A DNA stretch of 64,000 nt from the NCBI GenBank assembly GCA_932521025.1, contig OW051472.1:8122001-8186000 (forward strand), given 5' to 3'. The first letter of the stretch is position 1. Each line of letters opens with the position of its first letter. Positions 50,626 through 62,200 of the stretch are shown here, in pieces. The notes beneath the pieces were generated by a model that searched no databases, was not told where the DNA came from, and was given only the letters and a program-made list of their open reading frames with translations. Position numbers and translations under genes: made by a program. The stretch is from Oscheius onirici. Lineage: Eukaryota; Nematoda; Chromadorea; Rhabditida; Rhabditidae.

Positions 50626-51475
50626 TCACAGTGAAGCTATGCCTCTTTCAATACTTTCTTCTGTTGGAGATGCAGTCCCAGTATTAGACAGTTCTTTCTC
50701 CTCCAGCATCAGATCCGTCAATCCAAACTGCAAATTCGGCATTGAAAAGAAGGAAAGGGGAAAAATACTTGTTCAGATTGACTGCTACGAAGCCATTGAG
50801 CACAGTGGACGACTATTATCATGAACCAGATGTGGATAACGACTTGGGCACACCAAACTACAGAAGAGAGCGTCGCCCAGATGACCAGGACTTCTGAAAG
50901 AATTGTACAGTGAAAATGACTTTTTTTTTGCTTAAAAAATAATCGAAATTCTTACTTTGCTTGTCAGCAACTCGTATAAATTCTCCAATAGACTGAATAT
51001 TATTAGCCAATTCGACCTCGACTCTCTCTCGATAGTACGAGTCCTTCTGAAGTGCTGCGATGGCATGATTGAGGGTCAGAAGAATGCAGAAAGTGACTGT
51101 CGTTATCTGAAATTCCAGTCTCTTGTCTCCGAAAATGACGTCGGTGTGAGACACGTGTAAACAGACGCACCGAAACGACGGTAAACGGCTGCAGAAAAGC
51201 TGGTCGTCTACGATAGAGACCGAAGAAGAGACAAGCCACGGCGACAGAATCACAGAATGTGAAGAAGAGAGGCCAACTCCATTTGACCTCGGAAAACTTG
51301 TAGACGTGAATACCGAGATTGGAGAAGATGATGGCGCAGTATGTTATAGCTACCATATAACCTCCATTCTGAAGATTTATATATTTCAAGGGAACAGGAG
51401 AAATAGTACCAAAACTTGAAACTTTCCACAACAGAAGCGGGAAGAATCTCGAAATGAGCCGATGAGCTCTACCAT
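50626..51475 (-). CDS. Four-TM membrane protein, LAPTM/MARVEL-like, 213 residues
   Basis: Exons 51475-51410, 51368-51171, 51106-50956, 50893-50769 and 50727-50626. The N-terminus MVELIGSFRDSSRFCCGKF is followed by four hydrophobic segments: MVAITYCAIIFSNLGIHV, PLFFTFCDSVAVACLFFGLY, TTVTFCILLTLNHAIAAL and ATLSSVVWCAQVVIHIWFM. A loop of about 40 mostly charged residues lies between TM3 and TM4, and the tail is acidic. The CCGK motif before TM1 and the overall plan resemble lysosomal LAPTM-like proteins, but similarity is weak and the function unknown. The ATG lies 2 nt after TCTGCCAG. Confidence 0.8.
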
Positions 51476-51955
51476 CTCTGGCAGACACTTCCAGTTTGCC
51501 GAATCAGAGACAGTTCATGTCAAGGTGTCTGATGTAAAATCTGAAAAGAATGAGAAAGAGAGCAATGCAACAAGTAAATGACGAGAGTAACGGATGATCA
51601 AAAAGCTACGAGTCAACAGTCGAGAGTCGTGAGTCTGATGCGGAAACTGATACAGAGAAAGAGTTAGAGATTGATGGAAAGACGGAGGAGGAGACGAATC
51701 GGGACGACACGTCGGGACTCGCCCGAGGCTCGGCCGGTCTTGTCTTCGACTGGCTTTGTGGTCAGTAATTCGGAGCTCAAACAGAAGGTAGTGTGTGAAG
51801 GCGGAGAAGAGAACAGACGCGCCCCAAATAGAGCAACAAAAGGTGTCAAAAGGCCGCATACTAACAGACTTTTTTTTACACAAATTTCTTTATGGAAAGG
51901 CACACGTCATGAGCACAAAATACCGGCACAATTTGAGATCAAAAAATAGACTAAT

Positions 51956-54505
51956 CTACAATTTGGTGACACTGTTCAAAGCAATCGAATCCTTCTTCGC
52001 TTCTTCATGTTTTGTCTCTTCTACTACGTCTTCTTCCTCCTCCAGAATGTTCAGATCTTTGGCGTGATACCAGACATAGACGTCGGTCATGAGAGAGATG
52101 CATCGGATCAAAACGTACAGAGAATGCATCCTGAAGAGAGATTGGTGGATAAATTGAGACTAACGGTACCTGACACGAAGTTTTTCTGGATCGTAGATGG
52201 AGCAGTGACCATTCTGACCGGGACAGGCCGTCTCCCAGACCAAACAGGCGCTGTCGACTACGAATCCCCAGAGGACGGGACTGGGAAGAGTTCCGAGCAG
52301 AGAGACGAGAAGGCCCTGAAAATGGAAATTTTATTATCTAAAGAAGGTTAAACCTGTAGAGCGAGAGACATCGATCGAGTGGCTGGAGGGACTGATCGAA
52401 GGAGGATCAGCATTCCAGGAACAAGAGCCAACCCAGCAGAAAGAGATCCGAGGACGACGGTGATGAAAAAGAGAATCTTTGGCTTGAAACAATTGTCGTG
52501 ACAAAAATCTTTTCGGACAATTCCTTCTGGGACACATTCACATGAGGAGAACTCCTAAAATAATTTCCTCTTATAGAAGGCAGAAAAACTCACAATTTTC
52601 TGCGGATCCCCGTAGTCGATTTTGACTTCTCGACATCCAGCGTGACAGGGCGAATAGAAGGGCCGTCCGTCCTTGCTACACACGGGATATAACTTCGATC
52701 CTTCACAATCGCAATCGGCATTACAGGAACTGGTAAAGTTGTAGTTTGTGTTGGTATTCTCCAGTCCGACCGAAGCCACGATGGAATTGCAAGCGATGAA
52801 ATTCTTCGAGATGTAGAAGACAATGTTGACAGAAGAGGCGAAGATGATGAAAAGGGCAGCTCGTCGACCATTCAGCTTGAATTTTCTGGTTATCAGACCT
52901 CCAATCAGTGTGCCGAGGGCGAAGCCAAAAACTCCAAAAGCGGCCATAAGCTGATGGACCTTGTAGAGAGGAATTCCAAAATGATTTTCCAAATATTTTG
53001 GAAGAAAAACAATGTATCCTTTGAAGGCCAAAATGTCACAGACTCTTCCCAATATGGATCCAGTAAAGATCTTGGTTGAGAGGACAGCCTTATAGCCTTT
53101 GGTGAATCCTTTGGCTTTGTCAATCAGATCTCCTTCATGTTTGACGTGTTTCTCCTTGTGTTTATCGAACAAGTGCAACACTTTCTTGGATCCTTCTCTG
53201 TCGGAAACCTGTAAATCAAGTACTTGGTTGTAAAATGCACTAATACCTTTTTTCCTTTTCCTGAAGGGAAGAAGAAGACGGAAAAAGCTGGAAACAGCAG
53301 AACAAAACCGATGATCAGGAAGCCCAGCCACCAGGCTCCAATCCAGATCGGATCATTGAAAGTCAGTCCAGGTGGCGCTTGGAGAGTATAGTAGATCTTG
53401 TTGACAAAACTTCCAATCAAATGTCCACAGACAGGTCCCAAAATCTTGATGAATGATACAAAGCCTAAAGATTGTTGTTTGAATTGCAAAAAGACGTCGA
53501 ACCAAAATATGCTGGGACGTTCTTCTTCTTGATGTTGTCATCGACAAGAGGAATGCCAAGAGACCAAGGGACAGTTCGTCCGACTCCCAACATGAACAAG
53601 GCCGTGAAAAGTACAGTAAAGGGTCCAGCATTGCCACCCTGTTCTTTACATCTCGTCTCTTTCGTTATTTTTCGAATGTTGTTCACAATTTTGCCGCAGT
53701 ATGAGAAGGGTGCATTGGCACTCTTTCGAATTCTGAAGGTTTCTGTATTCCAAAAATAGATTCTTTCTACCTGTTCAGATCCTTTTTCGTACTGTTCGGC
53801 CTGTTGTGAATGTACTGTTTCAGTGCTCCGAACAGTTTGTCAGGAGAGTCTCCCTTCACAACACCCTCGGCCGAGTCGCAAATCTCCTCCAGAAGCCAGC
53901 CATCGATTGAATAGAATGATGAATTGGGATGAGTATGAGGCGCTTTCAGTAGTGGCACATCTTTGAGTGACCACGGTGGCAGAGCTGACAGTTGGGAGCG
54001 AAGGTTCTGAGGAAGACGGTCCCTGATGAGCGGATACTGTAGAAGATCGTCCAAAGTGGCATTGTCTCCCAGCTGTGCTTCAAATGGAACAAGTTCTCTC
54101 TAAAACTCACTTTTTTTCTAAAGTTTGGTATAAAATCTAACCTCGATCAGTGAAAGATTCGCTCTTGGAGCCAAAACTGGGAAAATGAAATTGGGCGACG
54201 CCATCAGAAGATAGGCTAATGCCATGAGAAGAGCTCCAGCTCCGATCCATCTGGCTCTGTTGCCCCTTGAGCCGAGATAGGCTACAAAAAGTACAGAAGG
54301 GATATAGCCCATGTCTCCTAAAAACGATTTATTTCCTATATAAATAAAACTAACCGGCAGAAACCATGAAACCGGACATTCTCGATGGTATGCTGAACTG
54401 TTTTTCAATGTTCTGTACTGCTGAGATTATGTAGGAATGACCAATGGCCTCGAAAAAGTAGACGAGGGAAAAGAGGCCCAGAAATGCATAGAGTCGGCCA
54501 GTCAT
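51956..54505 (-). CDS. Organic anion transporter (OATP/SLCO family)
   Basis: Exons 54505-54355, 54317-54142, 54099-53771, 53732-53503, 53464-53247, 53208-52594, 52554-52354, 52315-52170, 52130-51956 encode 746 residues. The family signature WIGAWWLGFL is present, with about twelve TM helices. The large extracellular loop has a Kazal-like Cys cluster (SCNADCDCEGSKLYPVCSKD, YSPCHAGC, SSCECVPEG), as in all OATPs. It would exchange amphipathic organic anions across the plasma membrane; substrate unknown. The first TM (LYAFLGLFSLVYFFEAIGHS) and the charged tail (ILEEEEDVVEETKHEEAKK) bracket the model. All introns are 36-45 nt. The ATG is 6 nt after ATTTTCCAG, which fits trans-splicing. Confidence 0.95.
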
Positions 54506-57208
54506 CTTGTCCTGGAAAATAATTTTTGACATAAAATGGATGGAAAACAATCAGAAGTACATGAACGGCTACTGGTAAGATCAGGTGATTGACAAAAAGT
54601 GTTTGCGACCAGACGGAAGATCTCTTCAGACCATAAAGAATGAAAGGAGAAAACATCTCGGAGAGAACAGGTAACAAACATTCTGTTGTTAAGAAAACCC
54701 AGTATGAGAAGACGAGGCTACTTTTTGGTCTTTCCTCAGAACGAGAGATCAAATGAAGAAGGCTCATTGAGACACGAGAATGACTAGTTTGGCGAACATG
54801 ACACAGTCCACACGTATAAAAAGAAAACAGTTTGAAGGAACTATTTTCCGAGGAAACAGTATAACGGACGTGGTGGTGGTACCAAAAGTCAAGGTCTCTT
54901 CCCTCCACTAGACCACTATCAGAAGATCGTATGATTAATTGGACATCAAATTAGACATCTGCAAAGAAAAGCCAATAAAAGTTTAGAGTGAAAGGGGAAT
55001 GAACTCTAGTCGACAAAAGATTATGTTTGTCGTTCCCAAAACCGAGACCGTCTTCTGTACAGCCTTATATACCGAAAGCAGCACCACAGATCAAGCCTGC
55101 GGCAGTAGAAAAGACATAGTGTAGACCGGGAGGAGAGACGAGAGACAGGTTGCCTGCCGAATTGGGCGAACGGGTAGTCGACGGACCTTTAGAGATCTTA
55201 GGGTCGGAACTAAATGAAAGTGTCTAGCTTTTTCATCATAATGGGTCCTTGAAATAGCAAAAGATTGTTGGGGAGGCTGGAAGCAAAAGTTACTCAAGTG
55301 TAGCCTTCGGAATGGCTACGAACCAGTTCAAGAGGTCGCAAGATCGTACTGGGTTTACAACAACTTCAAAAACAAGGACGGCTTCGACGAACAAGTCAAA
55401 TCTGTTCCCGACCCTGAATAGAAGTTTGTTTCAATCAAAAGTTTCGGGCTGAACAAAATCTCAACAAAGTACGGTAATAGGAAGAGGACTTCCCTCGCCG
55501 TGTGACTACTGTTTCCGAGTTGATATTCTTCGGCAAACTCCTCGAAAGACTGGCATTGTTTACTGTAAATAAATGGACACGGGTTCAGGGCACAACAAGA
55601 GCGGGAACTTTTGTAAAAATCTTCAAGTAAGTAATCTCAGTTTTTGGACTAAACTGGATAAAGTCATGTTCTTACCACAGCTATAGGCTAAGGACTCACC
55701 ACATTGGAGACTCTCCTAAACCAAGCTTTCATTCTCTCCTCCATCAGGTTACTGTAGCTTCACCAAAGAGCCCCTAAAATGGGATGCGATGGACGAATTC
55801 GATATCAGACTTACTGTAGATTCGACGAATAGTCCTGACTCTATTGTCTTCTCGCTCGTCTCTTCGTCCAATCCAATTTCTACCGTAGGCTCATCTCTGA
55901 AAACATAAACATCTGTCTTCTCTTGAAGTTTCTTCGAAAGTATGATTTTTATTTGGGGTCTTGAGCGAACAGATCTTATCTTCAGATCAACTGACTTACT
56001 GTTTCGGGTTTCGGGTGCTGCTTTGATCTTGGTATAAGCAAAAAAATGGAAGGATCAGAACAAGACAGCTACAAAGATCGGGGACATTTTTTTTTGTTGT
56101 AAGCAAGACGGAACCAGTTCAATGGAATAGCCTGAAGTGGGTCGAGTTCGCCCAAATCGTGGTGAATCAGTTTGTTCTTGTTGTCTGTTCAAGACAGTGA
56201 TTCTGTCAATACGGTTCAAAAAGGGGGTCCTTACCGTCCTCAGCTTTTTCATTGACGCTAGCTAGAATCATGGCTGATTATCCTACGTTTACGCGTTATA
56301 GCGGTCTCGACGCGAACAAACTTGGTTACGGTAATGACCTCTATTCATTGAACACCTTCTCTTTCTCCGTCCGTCCGCCCAGTTGTCGAGACTAGCCTAA
56401 CATGTCAAGTTTTGCCAGGTTAATCTTTTATCGAACGTGATATTTTTTAAGGGGAACGCGTTTGAGGAAATTTAGTTAGGTAGAACAACCAAGCCTGCCA
56501 CCAAAATACGGAGGCTGCGCAAGCTGTCGTAGGCTGCTGGTTCATTGAACAAACCGCATATGTAAAAGGAAGAAGAAGGACTGTGAAAGGAGCTATGACG
56601 CTCAATCGGATACTTTTAATCTCGAAAAGGAAGAGTTTATCTTCAAAAAATACTCTTAAGTTTCGTGCAAAGGAAAGGGTTCCGAAAGAAGTGTGTCTAG
56701 AGAAAATTGGTCTCATTTTGTGGTTCAGGATTCTGTGAGTCAATCCGAGATTTCGTTATTTTCAACATGAAAGCAGTCACGTGAGCTGATAAACAAGACG
56801 GAAAGGGAGCCCTTTTCATCGAATTCTACCATTTCTAAAGGAGAAGAGAGTGACTAATTGCAGACTCAAGTTGAATCCAAATATTTCATTCTCCAAATAA
56901 ATATCTTTGAGAAATTGTACAGAGAAGGAATGAAATGTAAAGCTGGAGAGGAGAGGAGTCTAAAATCTATCCTAAAGATCAAAATATACAGAGACAGAAG
57001 AAGAACAAGGCCATCGATCCTGAGCAACGAGGTACAGGTGGTTTTGACACCACAACACAGTCTAGTAGGAGCCAAAAATAAGTAGGGGGGAGTTGGCGAT
57101 ATATGACAAATATTGCAAAGGACCCAAGTCTCTTTAAAAGAGAAAACAATTGGAACAACCTGGGAGGAAACAACCGTATTGGATGGAGAGAGAGGGGAGA
57201 GAGAGCAC
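54506..57208. other. Gene-free stretch of about 2.7 kb
   Basis: Upstream of the OATP gene and downstream of the deoxyribosyltransferase-like gene. Contains copy 2 of the hairpin-associated repeat (56282-56352). No gene supported. Confidence 0.45.
56282..56352. repeat. Dispersed repeat, copy 2
   Basis: CCTACGTTTACGCGTTATA, then GGTTACGGTAATGACC and CATTGAACA, corresponds block by block to 45699-45771 in the CLK intron. Confidence 0.6.
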
Positions 57209-59285
57209 CTAGAAACCCTGTTCTTTTTGTCGAGCCACATGACGGACAGCCTCTCCCAGATCGGAAAAGATGCGACATTGTCGTCTCTTTGCCATGTCCT
57301 TCAGATAGCAGAAAGCGATGGCGTAACAGTCGTTTCGACGACGACGGGCAGCTCGATCGGCCTCTTCTTCGGGTTGAGACACTTCCAGCGTTTCTGCCTC
57401 CTTCGCCACACAGACTGTCACTTGCCAATTCGCATGACCCAATAGATAGGCTACCTGCAAGTTTCTTTTTTATGATATCCATAAATATAACCAACCTCGA
57501 CCATTCCGGACAAAAAGGTTAGAGTATCGGGGATGTAGTACAGGAATTGCTTATGCTGTTGAGCCCACACTTTGAGACAGTTCATCCGAACATCAGGAAT
57601 GACATCTGGAGAAGAGAGTCCATTGGAATAGGTGATTGAGTGGCCACTGAATAGAATTCATTAGGTTTTTTTATGGAAGTGAACTCACTCTAGAAGAGGG
57701 ATGACTCCCTGCATCCAGCTGAAACAGTCGGACGTACTGCCAAGAATTTCCAGACAATTGGAAGGTTCTTTCAGTTTGCCCAAGCTGATTTTGCCATTCA
57801 GTGGCTTCTTCTTAAAATTCTCCGGCACGAAGAAAGAAGAAGACCCATCGTCTATGACCAAATCGTCACAGAACTTTTTCGATTTGTTGACATGTTGTTT
57901 CGGTTGTTTCGGATTGAGAGGGGTGGTGACTGTGGCCATTTTTGGTGAAGGAATGGCGGCAGAGGGACGGATGGGAATAAAGGAGGAGTCGGCCACGAGA
58001 CGTGGTCGATGTGCACGGTATTGCTGCCATTTGTTGACAGCCAAGATGACCAGAACATTGAAAACGATTAGAGGAATTATGACTAGGAATAGGGGCACAC
58101 TGGGCAGAGATAACTGCATACAGAGCAGGACAATCTAAAATTCGATGATTATTTTCAAAAGAGAGCATGACGAACCGAGTCAAATAGACCAGCCAGACTG
58201 GCTTTTTTTAGCGCTGATCGAGTTCTGGTCCAATAGGCTCGAGCCTTCTCTTTCGCCTGTCGAGCTGCTCGTCTTGTCTTGACTTGAAGGTAGACGAGTC
58301 TCTGGGCAGGGACAGACAGAACATCACTCCACTTTTTGCTTCCAATAACCTCTTCTTCGATGTAGACGAGAGCGTCCTAAAGAAGCTTGTTTGTATTTGA
58401 ATGGGAGACTACAAACTTGGATAGAATGCAGGACGGGTACTCTGTGCGCTTCGAGGATTCTGTCGAGCATTGAACACGATCTGTTCCTATCGGGCACATC
58501 GCAAGGATGTGCTTTTTCTGTCCAGCCCGTCAAATCGAGAAATACGACTACAAGTTTAGGCGATTTTCTGGCTGCAAAGAAGGCAATCTCCAGAAAACTC
58601 GTGGCGTTGACTGTAGCCGGATCGATGACAAAGAGAAAAAGCGAAGAGTTCTGAAAGAGTAAACATGAGCGTGGGAAGAAATCAAATAAGCCCTAAAATA
58701 GCGGAACTTGGTTGCAGAGCGAAGCGGACTCAATCAGGCTCATCTTGCCCCCGTTTCACGTCATTTCCGTACCTCTTTGGCTATGCTCTCCTCATAGATC
58801 ATGTTCTCGTTCCATTGTGACCTTTGCGGATCGTAGTAGGAAATGTTCCGCTTCTTCAGAAACGGTATCACCATTTGTCTTCTCCAAACCTGGAATTTGT
58901 GAATTCAGTGATGCACATTATTATTTCCGACGTACACCATGAATGGGCTTTCGCGTCACGGCGATTAATTCTGGCACGAGTCTGAGAGTTTCCGTGACCT
59001 TTTTGCAGCCCCCCAAAAATAGTCAAACGTGTTCATATTTTGTTCGTAACGTGATAAGAGAGAAGATGCAAAAGAGTTTGCAAAGAATGACGTGATCCTT
59101 TGAAAAACAAGTCAAATATATATGATTTCTGCCTGTTTGCTGCGCTCCCCTCACATGTTCCGAGAAAGGAAACTTACAGTTGTTCCACAAGAACCGCCGA
59201 GAAAAACATCGTAGGCGGGAGAGGCTGAGGGTAGAGCTTCCTCAAGACGAGCTGTACTCGCCACACATTCACATTGTTCCCGCAT
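57209..59285 (-). CDS. Membrane protein with nucleoside 2-deoxyribosyltransferase-like domain
   Basis: Exons 59285-59178, 58889-58773, 58650-58417, 58376-58176, 58134-57689, 57646-57496, 57454-57209 encode 500 residues. Residues about 25-160 carry the fold's landmarks: YDVFLGGSCGTTVWRR (nucleotide-loop-like), VIPFLKKRNISYYDPQ, LFLFVIDPATVNATSFLEIA and LVVVFLDLTGW. The Glu in SFLEIAFFAA sits where N-deoxyribosyltransferases have the catalytic Glu. A basic helix (KTRRAARQAKEKARAYW) leads to one TM segment (PLFLVIIPLIVFNVLVILAV) near residue 240. The C-terminal half has no recognised domain apart from a helical, Arg-rich end. Activity and topology are inferred. The ATG lies 4 nt after TATTTCAG. 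Confidence 0.8.
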
Positions 59286-62200
59286 TGGACTGAAATAATG
59301 AGATTGGAGAAAGATGACATCAGATTATGAAAGGAGGAAAAACAGGTCGGATTGGGAAGTCTTGAGCTCTCACAGCCTCCGGCTATTTACAGGGATTCTC
59401 GCGGGCGAAGAGGGCGAGCACGTCATGCCTGCGGCCGGATTAGCGAATCCTCACAAAACATCTTCACAGGTTGCATCGACAACTTTTGGCGGCTATTTGA
59501 ATAATCCCATTGTGACGTGTACAAATGGAACTTTCTAGAGCGTGTCTCATGGAGCAGAGGAACAGCTGTTGGGAAAACAAGAGAGAACCGGAGATGCGAC
59601 TGGAACAGGTGACATGATGTCATTTTGGGGAACCCCCCTCAGATCGTTTGAATCACAAACGTGTTTCCTCATTGTCTCAGTCTTGGATGAGGGAAAGGGA
59701 GTCAGCCGGGTCGGATAAGGTCGGACCCATAAGAAGACTGATCTTCTAAATCAAAAGAGGAGGTAGAAGCAGCTCCCGGAAGGAGCTCGTGACGTCAGAA
59801 TCCAGAATAGCCCGCGCGGGCAGCAGCAAATAGGGGAGTGGACACCTGGAGGAGGACTATCGTGTTTCCGGATTATAAGCACGAGAATGACGTTTAATTA
59901 GACAGAGGACAGATTTGGAAAGGGGGTCTGATCAAGACCAGAACGTGGGAAAAGGAGAGTGCGTGTGGGGATAGCGAAGGAAAAGGGAGCCGTCTGACGT
60001 GTCGCCCGCCCTTTAGACTCCCAAATCTCACGCTCTTTGGAGACACCGCGCGCCTGCCTCTTCTGAACAAACTTATGATTATGACGAGGCCTTTGCACAA
60101 CGACACTAATGACACTTTTTCATCATCAAAGGATGCCTTGACGAGTTGTGATAAATGGGAACAATCAATTCGGGGTATGTCATAGAAGAGCCTCACAGAA
60201 GGCTTAAAATGATGTTCTTTTATGACATACCGTGTCTCTTCTGCAGGCTTCTTCCCTCGTCGAGATTCGACTCCCTTCAGACGAGCAACCACTGCGCGCG
60301 ATCGTTCCGCGTTCTCATCGCTGAAAGAAAGTTTGTTCGTTTGATCTCACACTCTTTCTCTCTCTTCCACTAATTGTAGAGGTATTGAGGACGAGCTCAT
60401 TAACACTACAAATAGAAAGAAGATGCTCAGGGTAATTGGTGGCCAAGTCTTACTGGATAATCAGGTCCTGACGTCATGAAAAAAGAGGCAAAAACAACAA
60501 CTGCGGGGGAAGAGCACTCTTACAAACGATTGCAACATAAAATTGGACAAATGGCTTGTTCAGTTTAAATGTTCAGTGAGACCGACTTTATAAATAAAGT
60601 CTCTTATCGTAAGCCTTCTCCTAGATGTACCCTGATCGTTGTGCTGATCAGATCCTCAAGAGAATGCTTAGAATGACTTTGTTTTGTTAGAATAGAGCGC
60701 GTCAAATTGGATGAGTCGCGTCGTTGCGCCAGAGTCAATCGTGTTTAACTGGGGAAAGAAATACACGAATGTCATCATTTTCTGGAAAAAAGGAGAAGAA
60801 CAAAAACGCTGACGAGAGAGCGTCTTTTCTCGCCAGAGCCGCCAGAATCAGTTGTAAGCAGCTTAGTGGATAAGGGGCAGAGATGAGACTGTCCAACAAC
60901 CCGCTCACTCACGTGTGCAACTCACCATACTTTGGATAGACACCGTGGACTGGCACACCTAGTCATCTGGGACACATCCGAGAGAGAGTTACTGTAACGA
61001 CTTTATGAGAGATTGTGCAGAAAGAGTAAAAGAGTTATCGGTCAGACCATCAAAGTGACGTCTTCTCTTTCTCTCTCTCTCTACGGAAATAGGAGTGAGG
61101 ATTGTCGGAGGGGCGGACTGTGAAGAGAGCACAGATCGCCAATAAGGGAATGGAACTGATCTCGGGGTAAATCCAGTCGTAAAAGCACATCCCACGCGAT
61201 TTGTATAGGTACGGTAAGCCACCACCCGCTGCGGATGGATCAACGCGAAAAACACACGTCAGGTAAAGAGGTTTTCAAAAGGATTCTCCATGCCTGACTG
61301 AATGTAACGATACTACAGACATTCAAAACGAAGAGATCAAGTATGATACAGTAGAGTTTCTGCCGACTGATAAGACGTCCTGACGGAGAGGAAGCACTAT
61401 AGTCAGAGGAGGAATGACTAATTAGGCTCGTCATTTTCCCACGAGAAGGACAACAGGATTCGTGGAAGTTATTTGGTAATTATCACGCGTGCATAATTCT
61501 TATCGAAATGGCTCGAAAAGCCTGTAAAAGGGTGCTAACAGGCAAGCGATAAGGTCGGATGCCGATGACGCCGAGCAGCTCTGCAATTCCTTCCAAAGCA
61601 CAACAATAAAGAGACAAGCGGAAAGTATAACAGACGACAGAAGTTTGGACAAGGGATTAAGACATGTGACCGAGAACTTACCAGAAAATGGTATCGAGGA
61701 CAGTACGAGAGACGAGAAAGTCACCGAACATTTGGAATGTAGCGGAAATGGAAATAAGGGAGGAGTCATGAGAAGGAATGTCGGAACAAAGTCCGTATGA
61801 GGACCCATGACCTGAGAAACTGTGTTGATCCACAGTGCCTCAAAGAACAATCAGTTCAACCAAAATTTTCTCTCATTCGTCACTTTTGCACGGTATGAAC
61901 AGGCTCCATTAAGTGGCATTCCGTCCAAAATCCTCCCTGCTTTTGATCGTGGTCTGTGCACGCTGGCCTAATCGTAGTTTGGGAGAGTTTCAGCAGGGCA
62001 TTTTTCTTTCTGGGTGGAGACAATTAGACAGGGAGAAGAAAGACAGAGAAAACTGGTTGGAATCACGCGTCATAATTTGATTACAGAACAGAACCACCTA
62101 CAACTCCACGCCCTTAAATCTGTTTTCGTTTTAACCGAATACGGACTGCAGAAAAGGAAACAGTTCAGTCTCTGACTCAGACATTTTCTTTCGGGATGAT

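Noticed and set aside
50567-50824. Plus-strand ORF MNKLETRKDTHFELE..
   Set aside because: Antisense to exons 4 and 5 of the four-TM gene, which has a complete splice model.
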